In this document: positions 1 through 9,547 of the stretch, piece after piece
How positions within the stretch are numbered: the stretch's first letter is position 1
Layout: the number at the start of each line of letters is the position of its first letter
NCBI GenBank assembly: GCA_028279245.1
Contig: JANQOE010000101.1
Coordinates: 1-32,640, forward strand
Length of the DNA stretch: 32,640 nucleotides
Origin: Alphaproteobacteria bacterium
Lineage (GTDB): Bacteria > Pseudomonadota > Alphaproteobacteria > UBA6615
Direction: 5' to 3'
Notes under the pieces: model-generated
The model's input: only the letters and a program-made list of their open reading frames with translations
Databases searched by the model: none
Told to the model about the DNA's origin: nothing
Program-made: the position numbers and the translations under genes

Positions 1-1144
1 CTGGCAGCGGCCCGGCGTCCGGCGGTGCGATGTAACGCGCCGTAGCCTCCGCCGCGCCCCGTCCAGGCGATGCCGCGAACGCGCCGTGGCTGGCCGGCCG
101 TAGCGCGCCAAGCGCCGCCGCCGACACCGTGGTCGACGCCCGGTGCCCCGCCGCATCCAATGCATGCCGGAGCGCGCTGACGATCAGCCCGCGCACCACG
201 CCGGGTTCGCGGAACCGCACTTCGGCTTTCGCCGGATGCACGTTCACATCCACATCCGGCATCGGCACGTCGAGGAACAGCGCCAGAACCGGATGCCGGT
301 CCCGCGCCAGAAAGTCCTGATACGCACCGCGCACCGCACCCGCCAACAACCGGTCGCGCACCGGACGCCCGTTGACGAACAGATACTGTTGCAGCGCATT
401 CGCCCGATTGAATGTCGGCAGCCCGGCAAAGCCGGAGAGCGCCATGCCCTCACGCACCGCTTCGACCGGCACCGCATTTTCACTGAAAGACGCCCCCAGC
501 ACACCACGCAACCGGGCAAGCCGCGCCGCCGCATCGTCACCGCAAGCCGCCGGCAGCCGCAGCCGTTCCGTCCGCTCATCTATCAGAAAGAAACCGACCC
601 GCGGATGCGCCATCGCCAGCCGTTGCACCACATCGATGGCATGGCGCAACTCGGTCGCAGGCGTCTTCAGAAACTTGAGGCGCGCCGGTGTGGCGAAAAA
701 CAAATCGCGCACGTCGATCTTGGTCCCGGCCCGCAGCGCCGCCGGCACCGGTGCGCCGACCTGGCCGCCGGCCACATCGATGCGCCAAGCATCCCCGGCC
801 TCGCGCGCCCGCGATGTCATGGTCAGCCGGCTCACCGCACCGATCGATGGCAGCGCTTCCCCTCGGAACCCGAGGGTAGAGATCGCCACCAAGTCTTCGG
901 TCGGCAGTTTCGACGTCGCATGCCGTTCGACTGCGAGGGTCATCTCCGCGGCGGTCATCCCGCAGCCATCGTCCCGCACACTGATGTAGGACTGCCCGCC
1001 GTCGCGCAGTTCGATATCGATCCGCGTCGCGCCGGCGTCGAGCGCGTTCTCCACCAACTCTTTGACCGCCGAAGCCGGCCGCTCGACAACTTCGCCGGCG
1101 GCAATCTGGTTGATCAACGCATCCGGCAAGCGTCGGATTGTCAT
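1..1144 (-). CDS. mutL: DNA mismatch repair protein MutL, N-terminal part (runs off window)
   Basis: MutL couples MutS mismatch recognition to strand incision and removal. The frame opens at an ATG at 1144 and stays open to the left edge, giving 381 codons with no stop, so the gene is partial here. The N-terminal GHKL ATPase is plain: the [13 protein letters not shown] motif, catalytic E29 and Mg-binding N33 in [12 protein letters not shown], the DDGCGM motif near 58-63, RHATSKL near 74-80, and LGFRGEAL at 91-98. The transducer domain follows, with [11 protein letters not shown] and the [11 protein letters not shown] signature. The last visible residues are an Ala/Pro-rich linker; the C-terminal dimerisation or endonuclease domain lies outside the window. 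The ATG overlaps the pgi stop in an ATGA arrangement, implying translational coupling. Identity is certain from the motifs. Confidence 0.96.
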   Translation of the reverse strand, partial: MTIRRLPDALINQIAAGEVVERPASAVKELVENALDAGATRIDIELRDGGQSYISVRDDGCGMTAAEMTLAVERHATSKLPTEDLVAISTLGFRGEALPSIGAVSRLTMTSRAREAGDAWRIDVAGGQVGAPVPAALRAGTKIDVRDLFFATPARLKFLKTPATELRHAIDVVQRLAMAHPRVGFFLIDERTERLRLPAACGDDAAARLARLRGVLGASFSENAVPVEAVREGMALSGFAGLPTFNRANALQQYLFVNGRPVRDRLLAGAVRGAYQDFLARDRHPVLALFLDVPMPDVDVNVHPAKAEVRFREPGVVRGLIVSALRHALDAAGHRASTTVSAAALGALRPASHGAFAASPGRGAAEATARYIAPPDAGPLP

Positions 1145-2448
1145 GTGGCCGCCATCGCTCCCAAATACTCCCGCGCCAGCACCTTGCCTTCTTCCACCGC
1201 CGGCTGATCGAACGCATTCACCCGCAACAGATGCGCCGCGACGATCGTCTCCAACATGAAGTGCATCATCAGCGCCCCCATACTGTGTTCGTTCAGGGAT
1301 TCGATTTCCATGATCCGCGTCGGCCGGCCGTTTCGTTTCAAGGTGTCAGCCGTGGCGCGCTGCTCAGCGTCCAGCAGATCGCCCATCGACCGACCCCCCA
1401 AATAGGTGAGCCCATGCGAGTCCGCCAACCCTTTGTCGACACGTCCGCCGGTGCCGCCAACCTTGCCCATCAGGACAGTGAACATCTTGTCCCGCGGCCC
1501 GCCGAGATAGAGCTGCAACTGGCTATGTTGATCGACTGTCCCCATGGCGCGGATCGGCGTCGTACCGGTCCCATCCTTGCCGAGACTCTCCGCCCAAAGC
1601 TGGCGATACCACATGCCGAAAAAGGTGAGCCGGTCGAGGTAGGGCATCAGCACGGTCGTCGCGATGCCATGCGCCTTCAGCAGGCCGATACCGACAGCCG
1701 CACCGATCGCCGGTTTGGACGCGTCCGGGGCCTTGGCGCCAAGCGACTCGTCAAGCACCGTGGCCGCGCCATCCCGCACCGCCTCGACATCAAGCCCCGC
1801 AATCATCGCCGGCAAGAGGCCGACCAGGCTGAGCACCGAGAACCGCCCGCCGACGCCGGGGTCGTGATCGATCACCGCCAGATCCCAGCGCCCGGCCAAC
1901 GCGCGCAACGGCCGGTCCCCCGGCTCGGTAATCGCCACCAGATGCTTTTTCAGGGCCGCCTCGCCGACCGCATCCGTCATCGCCGGCACCAGGGTCAACA
2001 TCTGTGTCAGCGTTTCGGCGGTGCCCCCGGATTTGGAGATCACAATCACCCCGAGGCGCTTGTAGTCGACCGCCCGGCCCAGGGCGGCGAAACCATCGGG
2101 GTCGATATTGTCCATGAAGATCAGTTGCGGTCCGTCACGTTCCGGGCCGAAGCCATAGTCCGCCAGCGCGCATAGCGTCTGGCCACCGAGGCTCGACCCG
2201 CCCGTGCCGAGGACCAGCACATGATCGAAGCGGTCGCGAAAGGTGTCGGCAATCTGCCGTAGCTCGGCCAAGTCATCACGGCGGGTCGGCAATTGCAGCA
2301 ACGGCAGCCCGCCGTCACCATGCCGTTGGCGCAACCAGTCTAGTGCACCCTGACTATCCGCCAGCGTCTCCGCCAACCGGTCCTGCGGCAAGCCGTGCTC
2401 ACCGACGGCAGCGGCAAGGCAACCTTCGACATCGTGGGTATAGGGCAT
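1141..2448 (-). CDS. pgi: Glucose-6-phosphate isomerase
   Basis: Interconverts glucose 6-phosphate and fructose 6-phosphate in the cytosol. The 435-residue protein is the short form, well below the ~550 residues of the E. coli enzyme. Phosphate-binding motifs GTGGSSLGG (81-89) and SKSGGT (138-143) are present. By comparison with the family, catalytic residues are E287 in AESLGK, H308 in VDQHSQ and K422 in DQPAVEEGK, so the enzyme should be active. It sits between the M16 peptidase pair and mutL, and its TGA overlaps the mutL ATG by four bases. About 65 bases separate it from the upstream M16 gene, and that gap contains two TTGC...GCAA dyads, so it may have its own regulated promoter. Confidence 0.96.
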   Translation of the reverse strand: MPYTHDVEGCLAAAVGEHGLPQDRLAETLADSQGALDWLRQRHGDGGLPLLQLPTRRDDLAELRQIADTFRDRFDHVLVLGTGGSSLGGQTLCALADYGFGPERDGPQLIFMDNIDPDGFAALGRAVDYKRLGVIVISKSGGTAETLTQMLTLVPAMTDAVGEAALKKHLVAITEPGDRPLRALAGRWDLAVIDHDPGVGGRFSVLSLVGLLPAMIAGLDVEAVRDGAATVLDESLGAKAPDASKPAIGAAVGIGLLKAHGIATTVLMPYLDRLTFFGMWYRQLWAESLGKDGTGTTPIRAMGTVDQHSQLQLYLGGPRDKMFTVLMGKVGGTGGRVDKGLADSHGLTYLGGRSMGDLLDAEQRATADTLKRNGRPTRIMEIESLNEHSMGALMMHFMLETIVAAHLLRVNAFDQPAVEEGKVLAREYLGAMAAT

Positions 2449-2482
2449 GACTCCAACACTTCAATCCTGCGGCCCCGCCATA

Positions 2483-2508
2483 TTGCGAGACCGCAAGTTG
2501 CAGTGCAA
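2483..2508. promoter_or_regulatory. Paired TTGC/GCAA dyads upstream of pgi
   Basis: Two adjacent inverted repeats lie in the short gap before pgi: TTGCGAGACCGCAA (2483-2496) and TTGCAGTGCAA (2498-2508, a perfect TTGCA/TGCAA dyad). Similar dyads lie upstream of the MaoC gene at 11046-11074. Their form (TGC, short spacer, GCA) resembles sites described for the polyhydroxyalkanoate regulator PhaR. The dyads are seen directly; the binding protein is inferred. Confidence 0.45.
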
Positions 2509-2513
2509 CAGAA

Positions 2514-3842
2514 CTAGCCGCCTTCTTGCGGTGCCAGTCCTTCCGGCTTACCGACGACCACCACGGTCAACGCGTCCGGGTCCAGCACATCGTCGGCCAC
2601 CCGCTCCAGATCTTCGAGCGTCACCGCCTCGATGAAACTGTTGCGCCGGTCGATATAGTCGATGCCCAGGTCTTCGAGTTGGATGCCGACCAAGGTCCGC
2701 GCGATCCCGCGCGAGGTGGTGAACCGTAGCGCGTAGGCGCCGGTCAGGTTGGTGATAGTGTCGGCAAGTTCCTCTTCGGTCAGCGTATCCTCGCGTATCC
2801 TCGCCCATTCCTGCCGGATGATGTTCACCGACTCGGCCGCGGAGGCATTCTCCGTGCCCGCACTGCCCATCCACACGCCCGCATGATCCAACGGGCTAAG
2901 GAACGTGCCCACCGAATACGCCAGGCCACGTTCCTCGCGGATCTCGGTGTAGAGCCGCGACGTGAAACTGCTGCCGCCCAACACCCGATTGAGCACATAG
3001 GCGGCATAGAAGTCCGGATCGTCGCGCTTCACCCCGGCCTGGCCGAACAGGATTGAACTCTGCGGCACATCCTCTTCGATGACGATCAGCTCGCCGGCCG
3101 CGGCCGGCATGACATCCAGTACTGCGAACGGCTTTGCCTGCGCCGGCAACCGTCCGAACGCTTCGTCCAACAGCGGCCCAAGCTCCTCCGCCGTGACGTC
3201 GCCGACCACGCCGACGAACAGTTGGTCGCGCGCGAACCGCTCTTCAACGAAGGTGCGCAGGTCATCGACTGTAATCGCCGCGACACTTTCCGGTGTGCCG
3301 CGCCGCGACCGTCCATAGGGATGATCAGGAAACAGGTTCGCCCAGAACGCCTCACCGGCGATCCGGTCCGGGTCGTTGGCCTGCCGCGCGAGGATTGTCT
3401 GGATCTGCGCACGAATGCGTTCCACCGCCGGCTCGTCGAACCGCGGCTCGTTCAGCGCCAGACCGAGCAACCGGAAGGCCTCGTCACGATTGCGCGACAA
3501 GGTTCGCACGCTGCCAAAAAACGAATCGACCGACGCGTCGAACCGTAAGGAGATAGATAGGTCTTCAAGTTGCCGCTGAAACGCTTGGGAGTCGAGGTCG
3601 CCGGCGCCCTCGTCGATCGTGCTGGACACCATCTCGGCCAGCCCCTCTTTCCCAGCGGGATCGAGCGCCGCACCGCCGCGCAACGCCAGTTCGACGGTGA
3701 CGATCGGCACGCTATGGTCTTCCACCAGCCAAGCAACGACGCCGCTGGGACTGCGGACTTCCTGCACCTCGACCGCTTGTGCGCCGGAGATCAAGACGCC
3801 CGAGAACAGGCTCGCGGCCAACGCCGTTTTCAAACAATTCAT
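2514..3842 (-). CDS. M16-family peptidase-like protein, non-catalytic partner
   Basis: A 442-residue exported M16 (pitrilysin/processing-peptidase) family protein. It begins with a signal peptide ending at an Ala-Gln-Ala site near residue 23. The family's N-terminal zinc motif HxxEH is absent: the equivalent helix reads GLAEMVSSTIDEGAG. The C-terminal M16 half is retained, including the EERGLAYSVGTF stretch that carries the Arg/Tyr pair used for substrate positioning. In bacteria such proteins pair with a catalytic M16 subunit, and that partner is encoded directly upstream with only two bases between the genes. Likely periplasmic. Family assignment is secure; the substrate is unknown. Confidence 0.9.
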   Translation of the reverse strand: MNCLKTALAASLFSGVLISGAQAVEVQEVRSPSGVVAWLVEDHSVPIVTVELALRGGAALDPAGKEGLAEMVSSTIDEGAGDLDSQAFQRQLEDLSISLRFDASVDSFFGSVRTLSRNRDEAFRLLGLALNEPRFDEPAVERIRAQIQTILARQANDPDRIAGEAFWANLFPDHPYGRSRRGTPESVAAITVDDLRTFVEERFARDQLFVGVVGDVTAEELGPLLDEAFGRLPAQAKPFAVLDVMPAAAGELIVIEEDVPQSSILFGQAGVKRDDPDFYAAYVLNRVLGGSSFTSRLYTEIREERGLAYSVGTFLSPLDHAGVWMGSAGTENASAAESVNIIRQEWARIREDTLTEEELADTITNLTGAYALRFTTSRGIARTLVGIQLEDLGIDYIDRRNSFIEAVTLEDLERVADDVLDPDALTVVVVGKPEGLAPQEGG

Positions 3843-3844
3843 CG

Positions 3845-5203
3845 CTAGGACTCCTGATCTGGATCGGCGGGCAACAGTACGCCGGTGGTCGAGGTTCCCT
3901 CACGGAAGACCGCACGTGCGGCCGCGTTGACCTGATCCACCGTCACCGCACGAATTTCGTCCGGCCAGGACTCCACCTGTTCGACCGTCTGACCCGACGT
4001 CAGCGCCGAACCGAAGATCCGCGCGATCGACTGGAAGCTGTCTTGGGCAAACACCGCACTGTCGATCATGCGGACCTTGGCGCGCTCCACCGCCTCCGCA
4101 TCGACCCCTTCCCGCAGCACACGGGCCACCTCCGCCTCCAATGAAGCGACCGCGTTGTCCACATCGACACCGGGGCGCGGGCTGAGGAAGAATACGAAGG
4201 TGCTTATGTCCAGACGGCCCGGATCGTAATATGCACCTGCCGATGCTGCCAATTCTTGTTCGATGACAATGCTGGTGTTCAGCACGCTGGTCGATCCACC
4301 ACCCAATACTTCGGCCAAAACCTGCAACGCATAAGCATGTTCGCTGTCGCCGGCACTGTAGGTCGGCGCAATGTAACGGCGGCTCCAACTCGGGCTGCCG
4401 GCGCGCGGATCTTCAAGTACGACTTCGCGCGGTGCAATCTGCGGCGGTTCCGTCAACCGCGTGCGTTCCGGAACATCGCGCCGCGGGATGGGACCGTAAT
4501 GCTTCTCCGCCAACCGCCGCACGTCGTCCGCGTCGACATCCCCGGCCACCACCAGAACCGCGTTATTGGGCGCGTACCAGGTGCGGTAATAGTCGAAGAT
4601 GTCCTCCATGGTGAGCGCCTCGATCTCATGCGCCCAACCGATGAGCGGCAGCCTGTAGGGGTGATGCTGAAAGACGACCGCATTGACCTGCTCGCGCAGC
4701 AGCCCGCCCGGGCTGCTCTCGATCCGTTGCCGCCGCTCCTCCAGAACCACCAACCGCTCCGGCTCGAACACCTCTTCGGTCAGCACCAGATTAGTCATCC
4801 GGTCGGCTTCCAGCTCCATCATCAGTTCGAGCCGGTCGGCAGCAATCGTCTGGAAGTAGCCGGTGTAGTCGTAGGAGGTGAACGCGTTCTCCCTGCCGCC
4901 GTTGCGCGCGATGATGTCGGAGAATTCGCCGGGGGCACGCGTTTTCGTGCCCTTGAACATCAGATGTTCGAGATAGTGGGCCGCACCCGACTTGCCGGGC
5001 TTCTCATCCGCGGCACCGGCCTTGTACCAGACCATGTGCGTCACCACCGGCGCCCGGTGGTTCTCGATGACCACCACTTCCATGCCGTTGTCGAGGGTGA
5101 ACGTCGTCGGATTGAAGACTTGCGCCCATCCGGTCTGCACCAGTGCCACGAGCGCCAACGCCGCGAGTGCACCAACGCGCGCTGCTCCACCAAGGTGACC
5201 CAT
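3845..5203 (-). CDS. M16-family zinc metallopeptidase, catalytic subunit
   Basis: Exported zinc peptidase of the pitrilysin/M16 family. I place the start at the ATG at 5203, giving 452 residues, because it is followed by a good signal peptide (MGHLGGAARVGALAALALVA...WAQ) and preceded by GGAG at about 10 bases; the frame is open further upstream, but those residues look non-coding. The zinc motif HYLEH lies at 76-80 and the distal Glu ligand in LVVLEERR near 155. The second M16 domain occupies the C-terminal half. It is co-transcribed with the zinc-motif-less M16 gene 2 bases downstream, and the two probably form a heterodimer like mitochondrial processing peptidase alpha/beta. A role in periplasmic peptide turnover is inferred; the substrate is unknown. 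Confidence 0.93.
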   Translation of the reverse strand: MGHLGGAARVGALAALALVALVQTGWAQVFNPTTFTLDNGMEVVVIENHRAPVVTHMVWYKAGAADEKPGKSGAAHYLEHLMFKGTKTRAPGEFSDIIARNGGRENAFTSYDYTGYFQTIAADRLELMMELEADRMTNLVLTEEVFEPERLVVLEERRQRIESSPGGLLREQVNAVVFQHHPYRLPLIGWAHEIEALTMEDIFDYYRTWYAPNNAVLVVAGDVDADDVRRLAEKHYGPIPRRDVPERTRLTEPPQIAPREVVLEDPRAGSPSWSRRYIAPTYSAGDSEHAYALQVLAEVLGGGSTSVLNTSIVIEQELAASAGAYYDPGRLDISTFVFFLSPRPGVDVDNAVASLEAEVARVLREGVDAEAVERAKVRMIDSAVFAQDSFQSIARIFGSALTSGQTVEQVESWPDEIRAVTVDQVNAAARAVFREGTSTTGVLLPADPDQES

Positions 5204-5336
5204 AAACAGAAAGCTCCGATGAGATGCCGAACGGCATCGGGAACCTTCATATGGCGCGCATTTCCAGCGCCGCAATGCTTACGGTTGGATCAAAACCCCG
5301 AGATCGGCCGGTATCGCGACCGAGAAGCGTCGTGCC

Positions 5337-5966
5337 TTAGAAAAGACCCTCGAGCAACCCGCGCTCCTTCCGCTCGATCGTGGGCGTCTGACCGTCGGTC
5401 ACCGGCCGGCCGAGCGCCTGGTTCTCTTGCAACCGCTTCGCCTCGGCCGAGGCATCCAGCAGCGTGCCCGGTTCCTGCGGGTCACGGAATTCAAGCAGCC
5501 GATCGAGCAAGGTCAACCCGGCATCCGCCAGGATCGCGCTCTCTTTATCGACCAACTGCCGGATTTGCCGGTTGGCCTGATCGGCGCCGGTCATCCGCAG
5601 CAGTGCTGATTCGCCCGGTGAGAGGCGCGCCACCGAAACCTGCGGCGATGCCGCCGGTGCATTGCTGGCCAAAGTGAACCGCGGCGCGTCAGCCGGATCC
5701 TGCCGGTCCGGTTCGACCCGGCCTTCCCGGCCGAACACCGCCTCTCGGGCTTGCACGGCAGCCGGCGCCTCCTGTGGCCGTTGCGCCCCAGGCTCCGGCG
5801 GCCGCAATGTGAAGTCCGGCGGCACACTCAACGGGGCGCGGGTGATGACGGCAAACTCGTCCGGCGGATCCTTCGCCAGTCCAAGTTGTTTTTTGGCATC
5901 TGTGCAGGCAGCCAACGACAGGGACAGCACTATCCCTGCCAGTATGGGCAGACGGATGGTACTCAC
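5337..5966 (-). CDS. DUF3035-family lipoprotein
   Basis: A 209-residue predicted lipoprotein of the alphaproteobacterial DUF3035 family. The start is taken as GTG at 5966 because a very strong Shine-Dalgarno (GGAGGAGGAG, 5980-5971) lies four bases upstream; an ATG nine codons earlier lacks such a site. The signal sequence ends in the lipobox LAAC with the lipidated Cys at residue 21. The rest is Pro/Ala/Arg-rich and low in recognisable structure, with the family's PPDFTLRPPEP stretch after the mature N-terminus. It lies just downstream of lspA, whose product would process it, and upstream of the M16 pair. Function unknown; envelope location inferred from the lipobox. Confidence 0.85.
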   Translation of the reverse strand: MSTIRLPILAGIVLSLSLAACTDAKKQLGLAKDPPDEFAVITRAPLSVPPDFTLRPPEPGAQRPQEAPAAVQAREAVFGREGRVEPDRQDPADAPRFTLASNAPAASPQVSVARLSPGESALLRMTGADQANRQIRQLVDKESAILADAGLTLLDRLLEFRDPQEPGTLLDASAEAKRLQENQALGRPVTDGQTPTIERKERGLLEGLF

Positions 5967-5970
5967 CAGG

Positions 5971-5980
5971 CTCCTCCTCC
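5971..5980 (-). promoter_or_regulatory. Strong ribosome binding site fixing the GTG start of the DUF3035 gene
   Basis: On the minus strand this reads GGAGGAGGAG, followed after four bases by GTG at 5966. It decides between this start and an ATG nine codons upstream (5993). Confidence 0.8.
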
Positions 5981-5996
5981 ACTCAGGCAGCACATA

Positions 5997-6542
5997 TTAG
6001 CTTGAAACGGGCTTTCGACCCAATACCCCATCGAGCAGCAGCAGCCCGACCCCGGAGACCACCGCCGTATCGGCCAGATTGAAGGCCGGCCAATGAATCC
6101 CAAACGCGTGAAAATCCAGGAAATCCACCACCGCGCCCAGCCGCACGCGGTCGACGATATTGCCGATCGCCCCGCCGACCACCAGGCCGATCCCGGTGCG
6201 AACCAGCGGTTCTGGTCGCCGCCACAGCCAAATCAGCATGGCGATCACGATCCCCGAGCTGAGCGCCACCAGGAACCAGCGCGCGCCGGCGCCGCGAAAC
6301 AGACCGAACGACACCCCGGTGTTCCCCACCAACACCCAATTGAAGAACCCGGTCACCTCCACCGGAAACGGCCGCGGCAAGGTGAACAATGTGCTACCGG
6401 CAAACGGCAGGCCGAACAGCCCAGCGACGACCATCCACTTGGTGACCTGATCGGCCACCAAAACCGCCGCCGCCAACAGCAAGTACAGCCACAGCGGTCG
6501 GCCGGCGGCTCCAGGCGTGTCGGCAGCGCTCGCCTCCGCCAT
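5997..6542 (-). CDS. lspA: Lipoprotein signal peptidase (signal peptidase II)
   Basis: Inner-membrane aspartic protease that removes the signal peptide from diacylated prolipoproteins. The 181-residue protein has four hydrophobic segments and both catalytic motifs: GNIVDR with D131, and FNLADTAV with D158. The family pattern FNWVLVGNTGVSFG is also visible. Its ATG overlaps the ileS stop codon by one base (TGATG), the classic ileS-lspA coupling, and the next gene downstream encodes a predicted lipoprotein substrate. Confidence 0.97.
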   Translation of the reverse strand: MAEASAADTPGAAGRPLWLYLLLAAAVLVADQVTKWMVVAGLFGLPFAGSTLFTLPRPFPVEVTGFFNWVLVGNTGVSFGLFRGAGARWFLVALSSGIVIAMLIWLWRRPEPLVRTGIGLVVGGAIGNIVDRVRLGAVVDFLDFHAFGIHWPAFNLADTAVVSGVGLLLLDGVLGRKPVSS

Positions 6543-9376
6543 CAGGCCGCGGCCGCCAATTCGTCAACCGCCTGTCTGCACCGGCCACAGATATCGCCGC
6601 CGCCATGGGTGCCCACATCCTCCAGCACCTGGTAGCAGCGCACGCACTTCCGGCCCGGCGCAGCCTGCACCTCAACCCCAACGCCTTGCACATCCTCCAG
6701 CGTGAAGGCCCCGTCCGGCACCGCGCCTTCGACCAAATGCGCCACCGAAACGATGCCGACTTCCGCCAGATCGACCCCGGCAAAAGCGGCCACGCTGTCC
6801 GCATCCGCATAGACCACCGGCGCGGCTTCGAGGCTCGAACCAACCCGCCGCTCCGCCCGTTCGACCTCCAGCGCGCCGGTCATCACACGCCGGACCCGCC
6901 GGATCCGCCGCCACTTCTCGGCCAGCATGTCGTCGCGCCAGGTCTCCGGTACATCCGGAAACAGCTGCCGGTGCACGCTGATACCCTTGGCATCGCCGTG
7001 GCGGGCCAGCCACGCCTCTTCCGCCGTGAAGCAAAGGATCGGCGCCAGCCAGACCGTCAGGCAATCGAACACCGCGTCCAACACCGTGCGGCACGCCCGC
7101 CGCTTGGCCCATGTCGGGTGGTCGCAATAGAGACTGTCCTTGCGGATGTCGAAGTAGAACGCCGACAAATCCACCGCACAGAAGTTGTGCAGCGCCATCC
7201 ACAGACTGTGGAAGTCGAAGTCATCGACCCACTGGCGAACCGACTTGTCCATCTCCCAAAGCCGGTGCAGCACCCAGCGCTCAAGCTCCGGCATGTCCTC
7301 GATCGCCACCCGCTCTTCGTCGCTGAACCCATCCAGGTTGCCGAGCAGAAAACGGAAGGTATTGCGGATCCGCCGGTACAGGTCCGACTGGTATTTCAGG
7401 ATCTCCGGCCCGATCCGCAGATCCTCGCTGTAGTCGGAGCTGACCACCCAAATCCGCAAGATGTCGGCGCCGTACTTGCCGATGACGTCCTGCGGCGCGG
7501 TGACGTTGCCAAACGACTTCGACATTTTGCGGCCTTGCTCGTCCTGCACGAAGCCGTGCGTCAACACCGCGTCGTACGGCGCCCGCCCGCGCGTCCCGCA
7601 GCTTTCCAACAAGGACGAATGGAACCAGCCGCGATGCTGATCCGACCCTTCCAGATATAGCGACGCTGGCCAGGCGAGATCCTCCCGCTGCTCCAGTACG
7701 AAGCTGTGGGTGGAACCCGACTCGAACCACACCTCAACGATGTCGGTGATCTGTTCGTATTCGTCAGCGGTGTGTTCGTTGCCGAGAAAACGCGACGGGT
7801 CCGACGAGAACCAGGCGTCACCGCCATCTTGCTCGAACGCCGCGCCGATGCGGTCGAACACCGCCTGGTCCCGCAGGATCTCACCGGTCTGCTTGTGCAC
7901 GAACAGCGCAATCGGTACGCCCCAGGCGCGCTGCCGCGACACACACCAATCGGGTCGCGTCTCGATCATCGAATGCAGCCGGCGGCGCCCCGCGGCAGGC
8001 ACGAAGCGGGTGTCGCCGATCGCTTTCAGCGCCTTCGCCCGCAACTCGTTCGTCTGCATCGAGATGAACCATTGCGACGTGTTGCGAAAGATCAGCGGCG
8101 CCTTCGAACGCCAGGAGTGCGGGTAGCTGTGCCGCAGGCTACCTTTCGCCAACAGCTTCCCGGATTCGTGGAGGGTCTTAATGACCGCGCCGTTGGCATC
8201 GCCATCCTTGCCGTCATCGGTCAACACGCGCTTCCGCGCAAACAACGGAACGTGATCGTAGAACGCGCCGTCCTCGCCAACCGTCTGCGGCACTTCGATC
8301 CCATTGTCACGGCCCAGCCGCCAGTCATCCTCGCCATGTCCCGGCGCGATATGCACGAAGCCGGTGCCCTGATCCATGGTGACGAAATCGGCGGTGAACA
8401 CCGGCACCTCGAAATCGTAACCCTGGCCGCGGAACGGATGCTCACAGACCGTCCCGGCGATGTCCTTGCCCAGCAACGTCGCCTCGACCGTATGCGCGTC
8501 GATCTTCCCATCGGCCAGCACCGCCTGCAGCAGCGTTTCGGCAACGATGATCGTATCGCCCACGGCAGCGCGCGCACCGTCCGCCACCGCGTCGATCCGC
8601 ACCCGCACATAGTTGTGTTCCGCCGCGACGGCGATCGCGCGATTGCCCGGAATGGTCCAGGGCGTGGTCGTCCAGATGACGATGTCGGCACCCGCAAGGC
8701 CATAGCCGCCCCGCAACACCGGGAACCGCACATGGATGGTCGGCGATTTGTGTTCGTGATACTCGACCTCGGCGTCCGCGAGCGCGGTCCGTTCCGGCAC
8801 CGACCACAACACCGGCCGCGCCCCACGGTACAAACCGCCGTTCATCGCGAACTTGCCGATCTCCCGTGCGATCTGCGCCTCGGCCGCGAAGTGCATCGTC
8901 GCATACGGCTGTTTCCAGTCGCCGACCACGCCGAGCCGCTGGAACTCGTCGGACTGCACACCGACCCAGTGTTCGGCGAACTGCCGGCATTCCTGCCGGA
9001 ACTCCAGGACCGGCACATCGTCTTTGTTGCGACCGGCCGCACGATACTGTTCTTCGACCTTCCATTCGATCGGCAGGCCGTGACAGTCCCAGCCCGGCAC
9101 ATAGTTCGCATCCTTGCCGAGCATCTGCTGCGAACGGTTGATGACGTCCTTCAGGATCTTGTTCAGCGCGTGGCCGATATGCAGGTTGCCGTTCGCGTAA
9201 GGCGGCCCGTCATGCAGGATGAACTTCTCCCGCCCCTTCGAATCCTCACGCAACACGGCGTACAGATCCATCTCGGCCCAGCGCTCCAACAGCACCGGTT
9301 CCTTTTTGGGGAGACCCGCACGCATCGGAAAATCCGTGCGCGGCAAAAACACAGTATCTTTGTAGTCCACGGTCAT
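6542..9376 (-). CDS. ileS: Isoleucyl-tRNA synthetase
   Basis: Class I aminoacyl-tRNA synthetase charging tRNA-Ile with isoleucine; cytosolic. Start chosen at the ATG at 9376 (944 residues, starting MTVDYKDTVFLP), with an AGAG element just upstream; the frame extends 30 codons further but those residues look non-coding. The HIGH motif is at 66-69 (ANGNLHIGHA) and KMSKS near residue 615 (GRKMSKSFGN). The CP1 editing domain is recognisable by VIWTTTPWTIPGN. The C-terminus carries a four-Cys zinc ribbon (CVRCYQ and CGRC). A 171-base gap containing a hairpin separates it from ribF upstream; lspA overlaps its stop. Confidence 0.98.
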   Translation of the reverse strand: MTVDYKDTVFLPRTDFPMRAGLPKKEPVLLERWAEMDLYAVLREDSKGREKFILHDGPPYANGNLHIGHALNKILKDVINRSQQMLGKDANYVPGWDCHGLPIEWKVEEQYRAAGRNKDDVPVLEFRQECRQFAEHWVGVQSDEFQRLGVVGDWKQPYATMHFAAEAQIAREIGKFAMNGGLYRGARPVLWSVPERTALADAEVEYHEHKSPTIHVRFPVLRGGYGLAGADIVIWTTTPWTIPGNRAIAVAAEHNYVRVRIDAVADGARAAVGDTIIVAETLLQAVLADGKIDAHTVEATLLGKDIAGTVCEHPFRGQGYDFEVPVFTADFVTMDQGTGFVHIAPGHGEDDWRLGRDNGIEVPQTVGEDGAFYDHVPLFARKRVLTDDGKDGDANGAVIKTLHESGKLLAKGSLRHSYPHSWRSKAPLIFRNTSQWFISMQTNELRAKALKAIGDTRFVPAAGRRRLHSMIETRPDWCVSRQRAWGVPIALFVHKQTGEILRDQAVFDRIGAAFEQDGGDAWFSSDPSRFLGNEHTADEYEQITDIVEVWFESGSTHSFVLEQREDLAWPASLYLEGSDQHRGWFHSSLLESCGTRGRAPYDAVLTHGFVQDEQGRKMSKSFGNVTAPQDVIGKYGADILRIWVVSSDYSEDLRIGPEILKYQSDLYRRIRNTFRFLLGNLDGFSDEERVAIEDMPELERWVLHRLWEMDKSVRQWVDDFDFHSLWMALHNFCAVDLSAFYFDIRKDSLYCDHPTWAKRRACRTVLDAVFDCLTVWLAPILCFTAEEAWLARHGDAKGISVHRQLFPDVPETWRDDMLAEKWRRIRRVRRVMTGALEVERAERRVGSSLEAAPVVYADADSVAAFAGVDLAEVGIVSVAHLVEGAVPDGAFTLEDVQGVGVEVQAAPGRKCVRCYQVLEDVGTHGGGDICGRCRQAVDELAAAA

Positions 9377-9454
9377 CGGCTGGTCTCTTGATCCGCCGGT
9401 CGCACGAGGACCGGCGCCGTCTTTGTTCTTGGGGATATACGCAGGCGTGTCTGA

Positions 9455-9478
9455 CCCAGCCCTCAAACGAAGGCTGGG
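9455..9478. repeat. Hairpin in the ileS leader (ribF-ileS gap)
   Basis: A perfect 7-bp inverted repeat, CCCAGCC and GGCTGGG, with a 10-base loop. It lies downstream of ribF and about 80 bases upstream of ileS on the minus strand. No run of T follows on either strand, so it is not a standard intrinsic terminator. It could be a leader structure or chance in GC-rich DNA. Confidence 0.4.
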
Positions 9479-9547
9479 CGGGTAATTCGACCGTGAATCA
9501 TCCGTGACGGGGCCATGTCGGGGACCATAGCAGCGCGAGTCGGACGG

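Noticed and set aside
143-1207. A 354-codon plus-strand frame opposite mutL
   Set aside because: It is antisense to clear MutL motifs, is Arg/His/Pro-rich in the way shadow frames of GC-rich genes are, and shows no family pattern.
7706-9391. A 561-codon plus-strand frame opposite ileS
   Set aside because: It is a shadow of ileS caused by third-position GC bias; composition is Arg/His-rich and without motifs.
9455-9478. Hairpin considered as an intrinsic terminator for ribF
   Set aside because: No T tract follows on the minus strand, and ileS is normally read through from ribF.
9377-9547. T-box or other riboswitch upstream of ileS
   Set aside because: No T-box sequence or specifier-like structure is visible, and T-boxes are not expected in this group.
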